From contig OX377202.1 of NCBI GenBank assembly GCA_947396885.1, forward strand, positions 8,928,001 through 8,992,000: 64,000 bases of DNA. Reading direction: 5' to 3'. The position numbers and the translations under genes were made by a program. This DNA is from Heligmosomoides polygyrus polygyrus. Its lineage: Eukaryota > Nematoda > Chromadorea > Rhabditida > Heligmosomidae. Under the pieces are notes generated by a model, which did no database searches, was not told the origin of the DNA, and worked only from the letters and a program-made list of their open reading frames with translations. Positions 21,600 through 34,900 of this stretch are shown one piece after another (position 1 is the stretch's first letter; each line of letters opens with the position of its first letter).

Positions 21600-21830
21600 A
21601 AACAGGAGGAGCGGCAGCGCAGTCGGAAAAGGCGCTAGATGAGATGAGCATTTTGAATCGATTTTCTTCGTTTAGTTCCCGACCAGGCCAACCAAACCAT
21701 CCCCAAGGGTCGACGATTTGGTGCCAGAGTAATCTCTGAAGAAGAAAGCACTGATTTGTCCGTCGCTGGGCACCGCAAGCCATTGTATCGGCCAAATACG
21801 GACACTTCTGAAGTGAAATGTTGTTGCAGT
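21600..21830 (+). repeat. SINE-like S1 copy, decayed
   Basis: The head GGCAGCGCAGTCGG matches the A-box of family S1. The body CCGACCAGGCCAACC and GGTCGACGATTTGGTGCCAG follows, and the truncated tail ends GCACCGCAAGCCATTGTA. Confidence 0.45.
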
Positions 21831-21848
21831 TCAGAATAAATACATGTA

Positions 21849-22042
21849 CATGTCCCGAAGATGAGCAGCATTGGGAGGTGGTAGCGCGCCAGCCAATCCT
21901 AGCTAAGCATCACCGATTGAACACATGCTAGTCAATCAGAGCACCGATCGTACAAGCTCTCTCTAAATGGCGTGCCCACTCAATGCGAGCCTGATTGGCT
22001 GAGGTGTTCCAACCTCCCAATGCTGTCCACTTTCGCGACATG
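21849..22042. mobile_element. palindromic MITE M2, copy next to myosin promoter
   Basis: The inverted ends CATGTCCCGAAGATGAGCAG and CTGTCCACTTTCGCGACATG flank CATTGGGAGGT and its inverse, with CCAAT-containing loops. It is a sister of 34978-35177. Its right end is 424 bp upstream of the myosin ATG, so it lies in or next to the promoter. Confidence 0.6.
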
Positions 22043-22465
22043 GATCGAATAAACTGTTTAGAAACTGTACCTAAAGGATCAAATATATTCCTATTAATCA
22101 AACACCGCTGCAGCAAAGCTAACTCTGGAAATGACTTTCAGATGTCGTCACGATACCTCGAACTCGGCGCTTCTGAAGCAGTACAGAGTCAGAAGAAGCG
22201 CTAACCCCTTCGCGCATCAGGTTGAACGCATGACGGACGCGCTTCATGGATATGTGTATGTGCGCTCGGTCGCGCTCTCGGGAGCTGTGCGCACTCCGCT
22301 CGGCCTATGCCAACATAAATCCACACAACTTACGGCACAATCTCAAGAGCCGAAGACGCGGGGCGGTACCTGCCGTCCGGAGGAGGACAGGAGGGAGAGC
22401 CGGGAAAAAACCCGCCGCCGAGCATTCAGTGGAGCATTTCTGACGCCTTGCCGCCGACGAACGAC
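22043..22465 (+). promoter_or_regulatory. myosin 5' flank and leader
   Basis: This 420 bp stretch between the MITE and the ATG becomes GC-rich from about 22190. No TATA box stands out. GAGCATTCAG (ending 22429) is the nearest plausible acceptor for a spliced leader. That is weak evidence, because it lacks the usual T-run. Transcription start and control elements cannot be placed from sequence alone. Confidence 0.25.
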
Positions 22466-22931
22466 ATGGCTGCCGAAAGAGAGTACGAGAAGGATCCCGG
22501 ATGGCAGTACCTCAAGCGGTCACGCGAACAGGTCCTCAAGGTAAGTACCCTATTAGCACCCTCTGTATTTTCCAGCACGAGTTCATGTCAATTTTCTGTG
22601 CAGGACCAGTCCAGGCCGTACGATTCCAAGAAGAATGTCTGGATTCCGGACGCCGAAGAAGGCTACGTGGCCGCCGAAATTAAATCCACCAAAGGCGACA
22701 TGGTCGTCGTCACTGTCGGGGATAAAGAGGTCCGTTTCTTTGGAATATTCCGTTGATTTTTTCTGTATTTTATGGAGCTCTTCTTTGCAGAAAACCTTGA
22801 AAAAAGACCTTCTGCAAGAGATGAATCCGCCGAAATTCGAAAAAACCGAGGACATGTCTAACCTCACCTTCCTAAACGACGCCTCCGTGCTCTACAACTT
22901 GAGAGCCCGCTACGCCTCCATGCTCATCTAC
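22466..22931 (+). CDS. myosin exons 1-3 (residues 1-114)
   Basis: Exon 1 (25 codons) starts [16 protein letters not shown], the N-terminal segment of conventional nematode heavy chains, and fixes the start at 22466. Exon 2 carries the SH3-like subdomain ([18 protein letters not shown]). Exon 3 holds [20 protein letters not shown], the start of the motor core. Introns are 63 and 61 nt. The exon 2 donor, GAG then GTCCGT, is unusually weak, but any other nearby choice breaks the frame. Confidence 0.93.
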
Positions 22932-25900
22932 GTGAGTTGCTTTCATTGAATAAGGGATTAGTTGTCGTCGAGACACTTATAGGTATCGGCCTGAATGGTG
23001 GAATCTGTTCACTTTGAGCAGAATTCGTGAAGAAGTCCAATAGAAGGCTAATCTATACTTTTAAAATCCATTTTCAAGAGGTTCTTTCCTGCAAACATTC
23101 GTTCACAAACCCATTTCTGCACATCTAATAGATTTTTGGAACACAACTGGCATAGCTATTCTTAAGATAAAACTTAGACAGGCAACTTTTGGCCTTAATT
23201 TTAAAAAAACAGGTCGAAAATTAGTGTTATTTTTTATGCATACATGTTCCGTTTGGAATTTTCTGAGACTTTGGGGTAATTTCAGAAGAAGAATAGTCGG
23301 CGGCAGAGCAAAGTTGAGGTTTAAATCTTCATCTCTGGAGGAAGCGACATAATCATGAATTCCCGTATCGATTATTCGCGTCATTTAATCGATATCGATC
23401 AATATCTATATGACCACCTACCATTGTACTGCGTCATACCGCGCTGTGATGAAGCTCAGTACATCGCTTAGCACCCTAAAAAAATTCATTCATTTTTTTT
23501 CATTCTCCATTTGACAGGAATTTGAGTGGCAAGACATTCACCTATATCATTGTAGTCATATTAGCCATCAAATTGCCCCGGCCGACTCCGGCAACGTACC
23601 CATTAGTTTCTATAGCGTGCCAAAGTAGCCCAGTTCTCGCTCAGACGAAACCGAAAAGCTCGAAGTCATGCATGTAGTTTGTTCAAGGCTTCGACGAAGA
23701 AGTCTAACCAACGCGTTGGTGAGTGCCGTGTTTCTCTTTTGAAACACCGCAAAACACTGTCAGTGACACTCATCACTCATCATTGACAGATTTTAATTCT
23801 AAAAAATACTTTGAAAATAATGTTATTGACTCCATAGCATACACGCCCCCGAATTTTGCTTTGGAACAGTCTCAGAAGCAAAACAGTCAGTAAAGTAGGC
23901 GATAGCGACAAGGCGTGGCCCACCTAATTTTCGATGACATACGATAAGCGATAGCGCCTCTGAGCCTCGACCTGGACCTAACTCACGTGGAAAGTAGAGG
24001 TTAAAGGATAAAAAACGGTGATATTCAATCCTTCTTGGGATGCGCCACACATTCTACTTCTACGGGATATCGTGGAGGGGATTTGAACGGCCATACAATG
24101 AGTTGCGGTGGCGAGCCGATGAACAAGTCAGCCCTTAACCCTTCCCAGGCAACTATACTACAAATTCTCCGATCACAAAGAGATGTAAGGATTTGTTGGC
24201 TTGGGCAGGAACTCCGAACCAGATACCTGGTGTCGGGTGAACGCGACAGCTGGTACCACCTCCGACTGCGCTACACGCGCCCGAAACGGAAGCTACAGTT
24301 CAGAAAACGTCGCTGTCTCCAGATAGTTCTGGTAACGGCTTTAATCTTCGAAGGTTGGGCTTATCCGGGAAGCGGTTAGGGGAGGATGGAGCTACAGTAA
24401 TTGAGCCATTCTCTTCAGTACTCGCTACCATGAGCAGACACAGTCATGAACTCGACTCCGTCAGTCATGGGAAGGAAGGCTGCCTTGGGCTATTCTTGCC
24501 CTGGAACTTGTTTGTCTCCTAAAGAAGTACATTTTTCTTTCCAAAGGAGAAGGTTTTCTTCCCATATTCCTCCTATGGGCATGTGGCGGCGCAATCAGAG
24601 GAGGTGCCGGCTGTCGCGTGCACCCGATACCAGGTTCCTGGTTCGAATATCCCGTCCAGGCCCTCCATCCCTCCGGGGTCGGTAGATACCAGAGCTGTCT
24701 GGGAAGGATAAAGCGTTGACTTGTTCATCGGTTGGCCACGCAAGTCATTGTGTAGGCCAATAAGGAATTCAAATTGTCTTCGACATCCCGTAGAAGTAGA
24801 ATGCGTGGCGCATCTCAAAAGAGATGTCATAACGCCGTTCTTATCCCTGGTTTTCCCATCACTGGCCTCTCTTCATATTGGCTGCCTTAAAAACAGCAGC
24901 GAATCTCACTAACTTCCAACCGGCCTAACGTTCTGACGGTTTTTTCGCCTGAAAGTAAGCAGTTCATCGATGCAAACAGCGTGTCGTCGTCGAGTCGAGT
25001 GTGACGGTCGTCGATCGAGTCGATTGGGCTATTGTTCTGAGAAGAGTTTGGCGGATGAGAGACGTGCAAACACTGCTCGTCTCAGCATCCAGTTCGCCTA
25101 CGCGCCACCCCCTCATATCCGCCCTCTGCTCTCAGCATGATTCTACAGAGCTGTCGAGGTTAGCAAGTGCTCTGGCGATGTCTCTGACTGTGAAAAAAGG
25201 CCATTGGTACTGAAGGAAAGTAGAAGTAATTCAAAGGAAGGAATTTCTGACAGAAAATCTGCTCTGGTATACGGAACCATTGCAACAACCCATGCGAAAA
25301 TCGACATCAATAAATAATTCAACTCAGGTTCTTTAAGCCTCAAGCGGCTGGTATCGAGGTCGTAAAGCTGTTATAACGATGTTTCGTTGCGATCGAAAGT
25401 CTAGCGCCAGGCGAGACTCTAACCCCTACCTCCTGCTGACCGGGCGGGAATGCTCTACGCTCTCTATCAATAAATGAACCGATCGAGGATATAAGCCGTT
25501 ATAACGATGTCTTGTTACTCTCAAACTCTTGTGCAAGGGGGAGGCATGCAGCCAGTGGCATAGTGGAGTAGCATCCTGCATGATAAGTAGGGGTGCGGGG
25601 TTCGATGTCTTCCGGGTAAAAAGACTTCATAGCAAAAAAACATCGTTATAATGTCCTACAACGTCAGTAACAGTCAACTAAGGCACAAAAAAGTCTTTGA
25701 CTTGAATCATATCGGATCGATGATAGTATTCTGGCTCAGTTGTCGGCAAAACTCCTTGGAAATTGCATCAATCAACTCAGTGATGTAACCGGAAGCTGAA
25801 CTTGTCCATAGCATTTGCGTTGCATAGGAAGTGATGCATCTATCCTAACCGGGGGGGGGGGGGCGCACACTGTTTTACGTCTCCATTCCCTACCTTTAGG

Positions 25901-28900
25901 TTCTACGAGAACTTCAGCTACTGTTCCATAATGCGAGGTCTTTCATTTAAATTCAGTGGTTATGATTGTGTGGCATGGGATGACCTATGTAGGCAACTGG
26001 CACTTTATCCCCGACTAGGATAGATCCCAAGCTATTCAGGTGAACTGAGTTTCTTATTGATTTTTTTTAGCAGCTCGCCTTTATTTAAAAAATGCTTTCA
26101 TCCAGAAATAAATTTATCTGAAGTGTGCACTCGCAACTAATAACTAAGAGCACTACGGTAAAACCATCTGTAGAACGAAATATTTGCGTTACCCCTCAAC
26201 AATGCCTAGGCTTTATAAATCTAACAGGCTGGATAGAAAATAGTGTAACGTTCGGTGATGATAATCGTTTGAAGTCCACCCCAGAGCAGGAGCTGTCGGC
26301 AAATATAACCACCCCCCTTCAGACGTCCCAATTTGATGGCCTAAAAATCGATAAAGGACAAATGAGCAAATAGGACCAACACGTATTTTTGTAGTACAGA
26401 GCATTGTCTTCCAAACGCTATAAAAAATTGCGCAAAAATTCCAAACCTAAGCGGAGAGAACAAGTGCGCAAATGGCCACCTTCTCACTTTTTCACCTTTC
26501 AATTTAGCGACCTAAAAATTAACAAAATACAGGATGAAGAAAGAAATGCAATAAAAGTTCTGATAGAGCAAATCATTCTCTTTCGAAAACTGTATAGCGC
26601 TATGCGAGAAACCACAGGCGAACTCCGCATAAATCCTTGAAAAAAAACGGCGGGACTTATGGAACAACCTAATAAATCTAACAGACTTGCTGGAAAATGG
26701 TGTAACGTTTTTTGATCATTCCTCATTTGCTTTTATATCAATGGACACGAATTAATGGGGAATACAGTGCGAAGTAGTATTATAAGATCACTACAACATC
26801 AAACACTATAGCAGACCTTACAAATACAAAATAAAATAAAAATAAAGTTTTGCTGCAAAAAAGAAGCCTGCCGTGCAGAAGATCCCGGCACTTTAATTTT
26901 GAAGAGATTTGAACTCCTAATATTTTTGAACTGTTACGGTCCGGTCAAACACCGCTTCATAATTCTTACCCTTAGCCTATTCCTATCGGAGGTAAGCCAC
27001 TCAGTATATGTTTCTTAGTGGCCCACCGACTAGGGTAGATCCAAACTGCGTTTTCTTGCACGAAAGCAAGTTACGACCTCTTTCGGAGTTACGATATGGC
27101 GGGAAATTTGAAACTAAATTTGTCTGGATTTGAGCCCCGCACCCTGTATAGTGTTGAAAGCGAGCTCTATTAGAGAGCTCTTTACAATGCATTATTATTG
27201 TGAAACCAAGCCTCTTGGTCGTCGTTATGCGATAACAATGTTCGCCTGTCACAACGATGTTTTGTTGATCAAAACCTCTAGTGCCAGGCGGGATTCGAAC
27301 CCGCACCTCCCTCTGACCGGGCGGGAATGATCTTAGCCTTTACACCGGGGACAAAACATCGTTGTGAGCTTACAACCTCGATACCAGCCACTTGAGGCTT
27401 ATAGAGACTGATTTGGATTGTTTCTATCAAGAGCATCAGCTTAACTGGTTCCATGCTGATAGCAGCGGCCAGCTCATCCCAGATACGGGCGAGTGCTGAT
27501 CGGTACCACGAGGTGTGGATGTTGCGTTCGATCAAACGGCGCCGGTGGCGTAAAGGGTAGAGCATTCCCGCCCGGTCGGAGGGAGGTGCGGGTTCGAGTC
27601 CCGCCTGGCTCTAGAAGTTTTAATCGGAGCGAAACATCGTTGTGACAGCTTTAAACCTCGATACCAGCCACTTGAGGCTTAAAGAAACTGATTTGGAATG
27701 TTCGCCTTGTTGATAAGGGACAAAGGATAAAAGACGGCGCTAGTCATCCCCTTTTGGGATGCGCCACGCATTTTACTTCTATGGGATGTGGCAGAAGCAA
27801 TATAAATGCGTACTCGGCCTGTACAACAACTTGAGGTGGCCGCCCAATAAGGAATTCAGTGATTTAGCCTGCCCAGACAAACCTGGTACTAATTCACCGA
27901 CCCCGGAGGAATGGAGGGCTTGGTTGGCCTGAACGGGAAACCCGAACTAACAACCTGATTCGGGGTGCAGATGAAGGCCGGCGCCTCCCCCGACCACGCA
28001 AGCACGTGCTCTCAATAATAGATAATAATCTATATAATTTACATGCTGTAAAGCCTACCAACCGGCCAACATATTCAATGAGTCTCACCTCAAAGTGGAA
28101 ATTTCGGGCAAAAACCCTTAAAGTTTATCGATAACTATTGGCCCATTGATAATGAGCACTTTTGTCTGGTTTGGGTCCCTCCCAACAACTAATAAAAAGG
28201 ATAAAGGATAGCAGGGCGCATACCACAGTCGGAGGAGTCGCCCGCCGACTGTACCCGATACCAGTTCCCTGGTTCGGATTTCCTACCCAGGCCAACCCGG
28301 CCTTCCATCTCTCCGGGGTCAGTGAAGGTATCAGGCTTGTCTAGGAAGAATAAGGCGCAGCCTTGTTCATCGGCTGGCCATCGCAAGTCATTGTATAGCC
28401 AGATACGCAATCGCCTCCACCACATCCCGAAGAAGTAGAATGCATGGCGCAACTCAAAGGAATTGAGTAACGCCTTCATTTATCCTTTATCCTTTAAAGG
28501 ATGGCATTATGCGGCCCTATGTGGGATACGCCACACATTCTACTTCTGTAGGACATCGAGGAAACCGTCTGAAATAACTTGCCGTTACCAGCCGATGAGC
28601 AAATCAGTGCTTTATCTCGGATATTCGCTTTCGTATATACATACATACATATGTATATACATACATATGCATAGTATATACCTACTTATATGCGTATACA
28701 CATATCTGTGTACGTACGAGCTGGATATACCTGCGCAAGCATCGGCGATTATCTTGCAACACTCTAACACAGGAGCCCACCCTCAAGGCCAATGGTATAC
28801 TCCCACAGGAGCGTCAACAAAGGGCAGGGAATCGCGCCGGGACCCCTCACCTGACCAATCGGCGCAGCCCGCCACATCCACTGCAACAGGCTCTCACCCC

Positions 28901-31900
28901 AATAGCAAGTGGTTATTCGGCCTTCGAAAGCCAATATCCGAGATCCTTCTCGGAAAGGTACGGTGCCAACTATCCGATTTCGGAGGTAAGGAAGGTTCGA
29001 TTGGCCTTGGTGCGATCAGAACAAAGAACAAGAGGGCACACGACAGCCGGCGCCTTCTTCCACTGTGCTACCACGAGTCCAGGCTGGAACCTTCGTTGAT
29101 AACCTAAGAGAACTATCTTAAAAATAAACCTATAGGAAGAGACGCGAATTGCTAGTTCCTTCACTTAGATCGAATCATGACTTAATTCGGCAGCAAAAAA
29201 ATCGTTTTGGAGGCTTTTGAAAGCCAGAAGGTTTTACACTTTCGTTATTGGAATGGTGGATGTGTAATGAAGAGCCTTATTTCAGACCTATTCGGGTCTG
29301 TTCTGCGTGGTGATCAACCCCTACAAGCGCCTGCCGATCTACACCGAGTCCGTGGCAAGAATGTTCATGGGCAAGCGAAGAACCGAGATGCCTCCGCATC
29401 TGTTCGCCGTCTCCGACGAGGCCTACAGAAACATGCTGATGGACCACGAGAACCAGTCTATGCTGATCACCGGAGAATCCGGTGCGGGAAAAACCGAAAA
29501 CACCAAGAAGGTACGCGGCTTGTCAGATGTGTTTGAGTGTTTTCATCAGCATTTCAAGCTCTCCATGTTCAGGTAATCGCATACTTCGCCACTGTCGGAG
29601 CCAGTCAGCAGGAAGTACAGACCAGCAAGGAGAAGAAGGTTACCCTGGAGGACCAGATCGTTCAGACTAACCCCGTGCTCGAGGCGTTCGGTAACGCAAA
29701 AACCGTCCGTAACAACAACTCGTCACGTTTCGGAAAGTTCATCCGAATTCACTTCTCCAAACAGGGCCGTCTAGCCTCTTGCGACATTGAGCACTACCTT
29801 CTGGAGAAGTCTCGTGTCATCCGACAAGCGCCCGGAGAGCGTTGCTACCATATCTTCTACCAAATCTTCTCCGACTTCAAACCCGAGCTGAAGAAGCAGC
29901 TCCTTCTGCACAAACCCCTCAAGGACTACTTCTTCATTGCACAGGCAGAGCTCACCATCGACGGCGTGAACGACGCCGAGGAATTCCAGCTCACCGACGA
30001 AGCTTTCGACATTCTGAATTTCTCCGAACAGGAAAAGATGGACTGCTATCGACTCATGGCCGCGCACATGCACACCGGAGCGATGAAGTTCAAGCAGCGA
30101 CCTCGTGAAGAACAGGCCGAGCCTGACGGTCAGGAGGACGCGGAGAGAGCGGCGGCGATGTACGGCATCGACGTTGACCAATTCTTGAAGGCGCTTGTCT
30201 CCCCGAGAGTGAAGGTCGGAACCGAATGGGTGTCGAAGGGCCAGAACGTCGACCAGGTCAACTGGGCCATCGGCGCCATGGGCAAGGGTCTCTACGCCCG
30301 AGTGTTCCACTGGCTCGTCAAGAAGTGCAATCTCACCCTTGACCAACAGGGAATCAGTCGCGACTACTTCATCGGAGTGCTCGATATCGCCGGTTTCGAA
30401 ATTTTCGACGTGAGTTCTTCCCTAATTGATGAAATCTGGCTTTAAGCAGCTTTTTGGCTGTGGAAGGAAGGATGTTTTCACCAATTTGGTCGAATGGGTC
30501 CATCTTTGAATGATTCCTCTTGTCTCTGTAGGATTAAAGATGGTGACTCTTGGGGTCCGACTCATAAATCGCGGGATAAAGGTAACGAAATCCTCGAGGG
30601 TATGCAGAGGTACGCATGAGGATCGTCGAGTATCCTACACTATCAGTATTCTGGCGAATGGGTGGTTAGGTTAGACGATATCATCATCGTCATCGTGGAT
30701 ATGCATCTCTCCTCTCCCAGCATACCCTCGGAGTTTAATCGTTTACGAATCAGGTCATATGAAAGCCTTCCAATGAGAAATTGCCTATCTATAATTCTAT
30801 CAGAATACTTCGTTGTCACCATCTTCCTTCCCTCCCGTTCTACTTCTTCTTTCCCGTCTTCTTCCTCCTCTTCGTCTTTCTACTTCCTCTTCTTCCTCTT
30901 CTTAGACTTCTCCCTTCCTCTTTTCTTCTTCCTCTCTTCTTTTCATCTCCCCCTCTACCTCTTCGTCGTCGACGTCAACTTCCTCCTATTCATCTTCCTC
31001 TTCCTCTCTCCTTCCTCTACCTCTTCCACCTCGTCTTCTTTGTCTTCTTCTTCTTCCTCCTCCCCCTTTTATGCTTTATCGTCATCTTTTTCATCTTTTT
31101 CTACTTCTTTATATTCATTTTCTTCTTCCTCTCCACTCTCTTCTTCTTCGTCATCATCTTCTTCGCCTTCTTCTTTCCTTTCTTTTTCCTCTTCTTCTCA
31201 CTTCTCTGTCTCTGTCTTTTCATCTCCTTACTCTTCCTCTACTTCTTTCTTTTAGTATTTTCTTCCTCCTCTTTTTCCCCTTCTTCTTCTCCTCTACCTC
31301 TTTCTCTTATTCTTCCTCTTCTTCCTTTTCTTCTTCTTCGTCATCATGGTCTTCTTCTTCCTAGTATTCTTCTTTATCCTCTGTCTCATCCTCCCCTACC
31401 TCGTCGTCGATGTCCTCTTTTTCTTCCCCACACTCTTATTCTTTTCTCTTCATTTTGTCATCATTTTATTCTTCTTCCTCTTCCTCATCTAGCTCACCGT
31501 AGTCTTTTTCTTTCCTTCTTCCATCCTTCATCTTCATCATCTTCTCCTTTATATTCATCTTCTTATTCTTCTTCCTCCTCTTCTTCTTCCTTTTCTGTCT
31601 CTATCTCTTTCTCCTTCCTCTTCTTTCCCTTTGTATTTTTTCCTCCTCCTCTTTTTTCTTCTTCCTCTACTCCTACCTTTTCCTCTTCTTCCTCCTATTT
31701 TTCTTTCTCTTCTTCTTCCTCTAGTTCTTCTGCTTCGCTCTCTGTCTCTGTTCTTTCTCATTCTCCTCTTCTTTTTATGCTTCTTCTCAGCTTTTTTCTC
31801 TTCGCCTTCTTCTTCCTACTCGTGTCCATCTTGTTCTCCACCTTCTCTTCCGTTTTCTCCATCCACCTCTTCCCCGAAGTGCCTAGTCTCACGCAGACAA

Positions 31901-34900
31901 CTTCAGGCTCAGTTGTTCTTTTGATCCCAACATCAGATCATAGGTGCCTTCTGTCGTAGTGGAGACTTCGGCACGAGCTCTCTTGGTGACATCCTTCTGT
32001 AAGTTCTCAAATGTTTCAGAGCTGGGAGTGTCCTGCAGCACCTACGGTCATAAAAAATTCCCGCCGGATCTACCACCTGAGCCAAGCTGCCCTTAACCGC
32101 TTTCTGAGGACCTGGTTCAAACTTCCGTTGTCAAACAGGCACTTCCCGTCATCCCGGCCCTTGAGTGACGAATTCCTCCACCTGCTACTGGGTCTCAGGC
32201 CTCTCCTAGGTAGATGGGCCTTCGTCTAAGGTGATGCTCTGATGGGGTCAAGTCAAAGAAACTTGGTTCTCCCTAGATTTACCAGCATCAACGAAGACCT
32301 AGTGCACAGTAGCACTTTTCCTCCAGCTCCTCTCTACTGTTGGCTGGCGTGGTTACACCAATTTTTAAGCTTGGAGCTTTCTATGAATAGGTTTGCCCTT
32401 AGCTCCATTAAACCTCCATGAAATCACTCGTGCTCTGTACCTAGCTGGTGGTAAATTCGAAGGTATTGAAAATGGCGTAGCTCCAAGAAGAAGAACATTG
32501 TCGGTCCGACTCCATCGCCCATTCTCCTCATTTCCTTTCTCCTTTCTCTACCCCATAGGCTTGGTCCATTGATGGGTTAATGTTGAAAATCCCTTTTCTA
32601 AATCTGGCGTTCTGTGGCGAGAAGAAGCTACTCCGAGAGCGCATTCAAGCCGCTTCAACAGTATTCCCTAGAGGTAGAAGGCGTGGCGCATTACAACTCA
32701 TTTAGCGTAAATAAACCCAATACTGATACCCCCTCCTTCAGTTCAACTCGTTCGAGCAGTTGTGGATCAACTTCGTGAACGAGAAGCTGCAGCAGTTCTT
32801 CAATCACCATATGTTCGTCCTCGAGCAGGAGGAATACGCCCGCGAGGGTATCCAGTGGACCTTCATCGATTTCGGTCTCGATCTGCAGGCCTGTATCGAG
32901 CTGATTGAGAAGGTGAGCCCTTCGGAGACGTACTAGAAACCGTGTAGGTCAGCTGAATACCTTCTTCATTCCAGCCGCTCGGTATCATCTCCATGCTCGA
33001 CGAGGAGTGCATCGTGCCGAAGGCCACGGACATGACGCTGGCCCAGAAGCTGAACGAACAGCATCTCGGCAAGCACCCCAACTTCGAGAAGCCGAAGCCG
33101 CCAAAGGGCAAACAGGCCGAGGCCCACTTCGCTATGAGACATTACGCCGGAACGGTGCGATACAACGTCACCAATTGGCTCGAGAAGAACAAGGATCCCC
33201 TCAACGACACCGTCGTCACCGTGATGAAGGCGTCGAAGGGCAACGACCTTCTGGTGGAGGTGTGGCAGGACTACGTCACTCAGGAAGAGAACGCTGTCGC
33301 CGTGAAAGGTAAGCGCACCAGATCCCATTACTCTTCCTTATAGAGGAACTGCATCAATAGCACGTCGGAGCGGCAAGAACGAATGCAACAGGAACAATCT
33401 TCATCCTCGAAATAGTATGAAAACATATTTTTGTTTTTGCCAAATTGTTAAACCAACCGAGTAAGAAGCACTGAAAGTTTTCCATGGTTAACAACGAGCT
33501 TACCATGTAGGCACGAGGCGATCTAAGCGTGGCATGAGTGGAGCAGTGGTAGAGATGCGGCTTGACGAGCGTGGGGTCAAGGGTTCGATCCCCGCGCCAT
33601 GTTAATTCTTTGTATTTTACTTAACTACCGTGTTACAATAGGAAACCCCATCTGGACATCTTTTTAGGCAGGATGCAGTATGATTTTTTATTACTTTTTC
33701 CTTATCGACAATTTATGATTCATTGCCAATATCTCAAATGTGTAAAATACAATGACTTATGAGACGTTTATACAAACGCCAGTGGCATTGAAGTTTAGCG
33801 TAAGATTTCCATACATGGAAAAAACGGGAAACAACAACAGGAAGTTATTTCCAAGAAACATAGGCATTGCGGTGTTTACACAACACCAGATCGAAATAAT
33901 TCGCCCAAAAACTTTGCCTACCCTAGGCGGAGGAGGGCGTTACTAGGGACCTGCATATCACTACTTAGCATCCGTTTCTAAAATTTTGACCGATTACGGC
34001 AGGTTATGACAGATATATGTAACGTATAGTGTGGTGTAACTTCAGTTTTCTTAGGAATGTCTTCCCGTCGTTGTTTTACGATTTCCGCATGTTGCAAAAT
34101 CTTACTCTGATCTTGAGCACTCTGGTTTTTGTATGAAAGTCTCATAAATCATCGTATTTTAAGAACTGTCCAAGTTCGGCTTTCAATAAATGTTGGCATA
34201 ACGTAGTCAATCTATAGATGGGCAGACCCCTTTGCGTCAGGATTAGGGAGCATCTGGACGGCCTTGCGAAAGCCAGTGTCCGCACTTCTTAGGGAGAACA
34301 TAGAGTCCTGTGCCATGGGGGCACGACAATTCAGGTGTCTGTCTCGATCCTGGCGCGCGAAAGTGACATTTCGGCACGCAGGATGCTAGAGGCATTCGGG
34401 ATTGCGGCGAAGAACCCGCAGGTCAATCGCAAGGAAGAGTGCATCGCGATTGCCCAAGAACTGGCAGCCTTTATGGAGCTCTGTGGGATTTGATCTGCTC
34501 GATCTAACCCCCGGGGTACTTGGGTACTTAAGTCGGGTGGTCTCCTCATATTTTACACATTTGAGATATCGCTATTGAATTACAAAATGGCAACGAGTAA
34601 AAGTTAAAAAGAATCATACCGCGTCTTACTAAAAATGATGACCAGATGCGGTTTCTGTATGGTTACTCGGTAGTCGAGTAAAAAGCAAAGATTTGACATT
34701 TTACAACCATGCGGGAGCTGAACTCTTCACGCGACATTTGGCAAACAGCACCAGCTGCGAATTGGTGACCTTGTTCACGAGGGAACATGCCCTGTTTAAC
34801 AGAGCCCCCCCCCCCCCCATTCGCCCCGTGGGCCTACGGGCCAATCATGATATCCAGAATCCCGGGGGAAGGTAGGAACCGCAAGATCTAAAAAGGCCCA

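Larger units (their letters stand above)
22932..29285. other. myosin intron 3 (6354 bp), repeat-filled
   Basis: This is the longest intron. It contains RTE 3' debris (23605-23960, minus), S1 copies (24003-24281 minus, 24579-24847 plus, 27714-28003 minus, 28214-28496 plus, 28497-28620 minus), S2 copies (25325-25490, 27248-27720), a diverged duplicated AT-rich block (26200-26360 and 26600-26740), a fragment of the right-edge satellite (28044-28150), a TA-rich simple repeat (28625-28720) and a decayed palindromic element (28780-28922). The splice signals are normal (GTGAGT, TTTCAG). Confidence 0.8.

Noticed and set aside
27540..27610. Functional tRNA gene
   Set aside because: The T-arm is perfect, but the anticodon stem leaves an 11-base loop and the sequence is a member of a multi-copy repeat family.
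30662..31959. Long open frames rich in Ser, Phe and Leu
   Set aside because: They come from the C/T-only tract, which cannot form stop codons in most frames. There is no start context or homology, and the tract lies in an intron.
33529..33602. Functional tRNA gene
   Set aside because: A- and B-boxes are present, but T-stem and acceptor stem do not pair properly.
15970..34819. Poly-G/poly-C runs of 12-14 bases (15976, 25851, 34807)
   Set aside because: These are isolated homopolymers, likely slippage or assembly uncertainty, with no associated structure.
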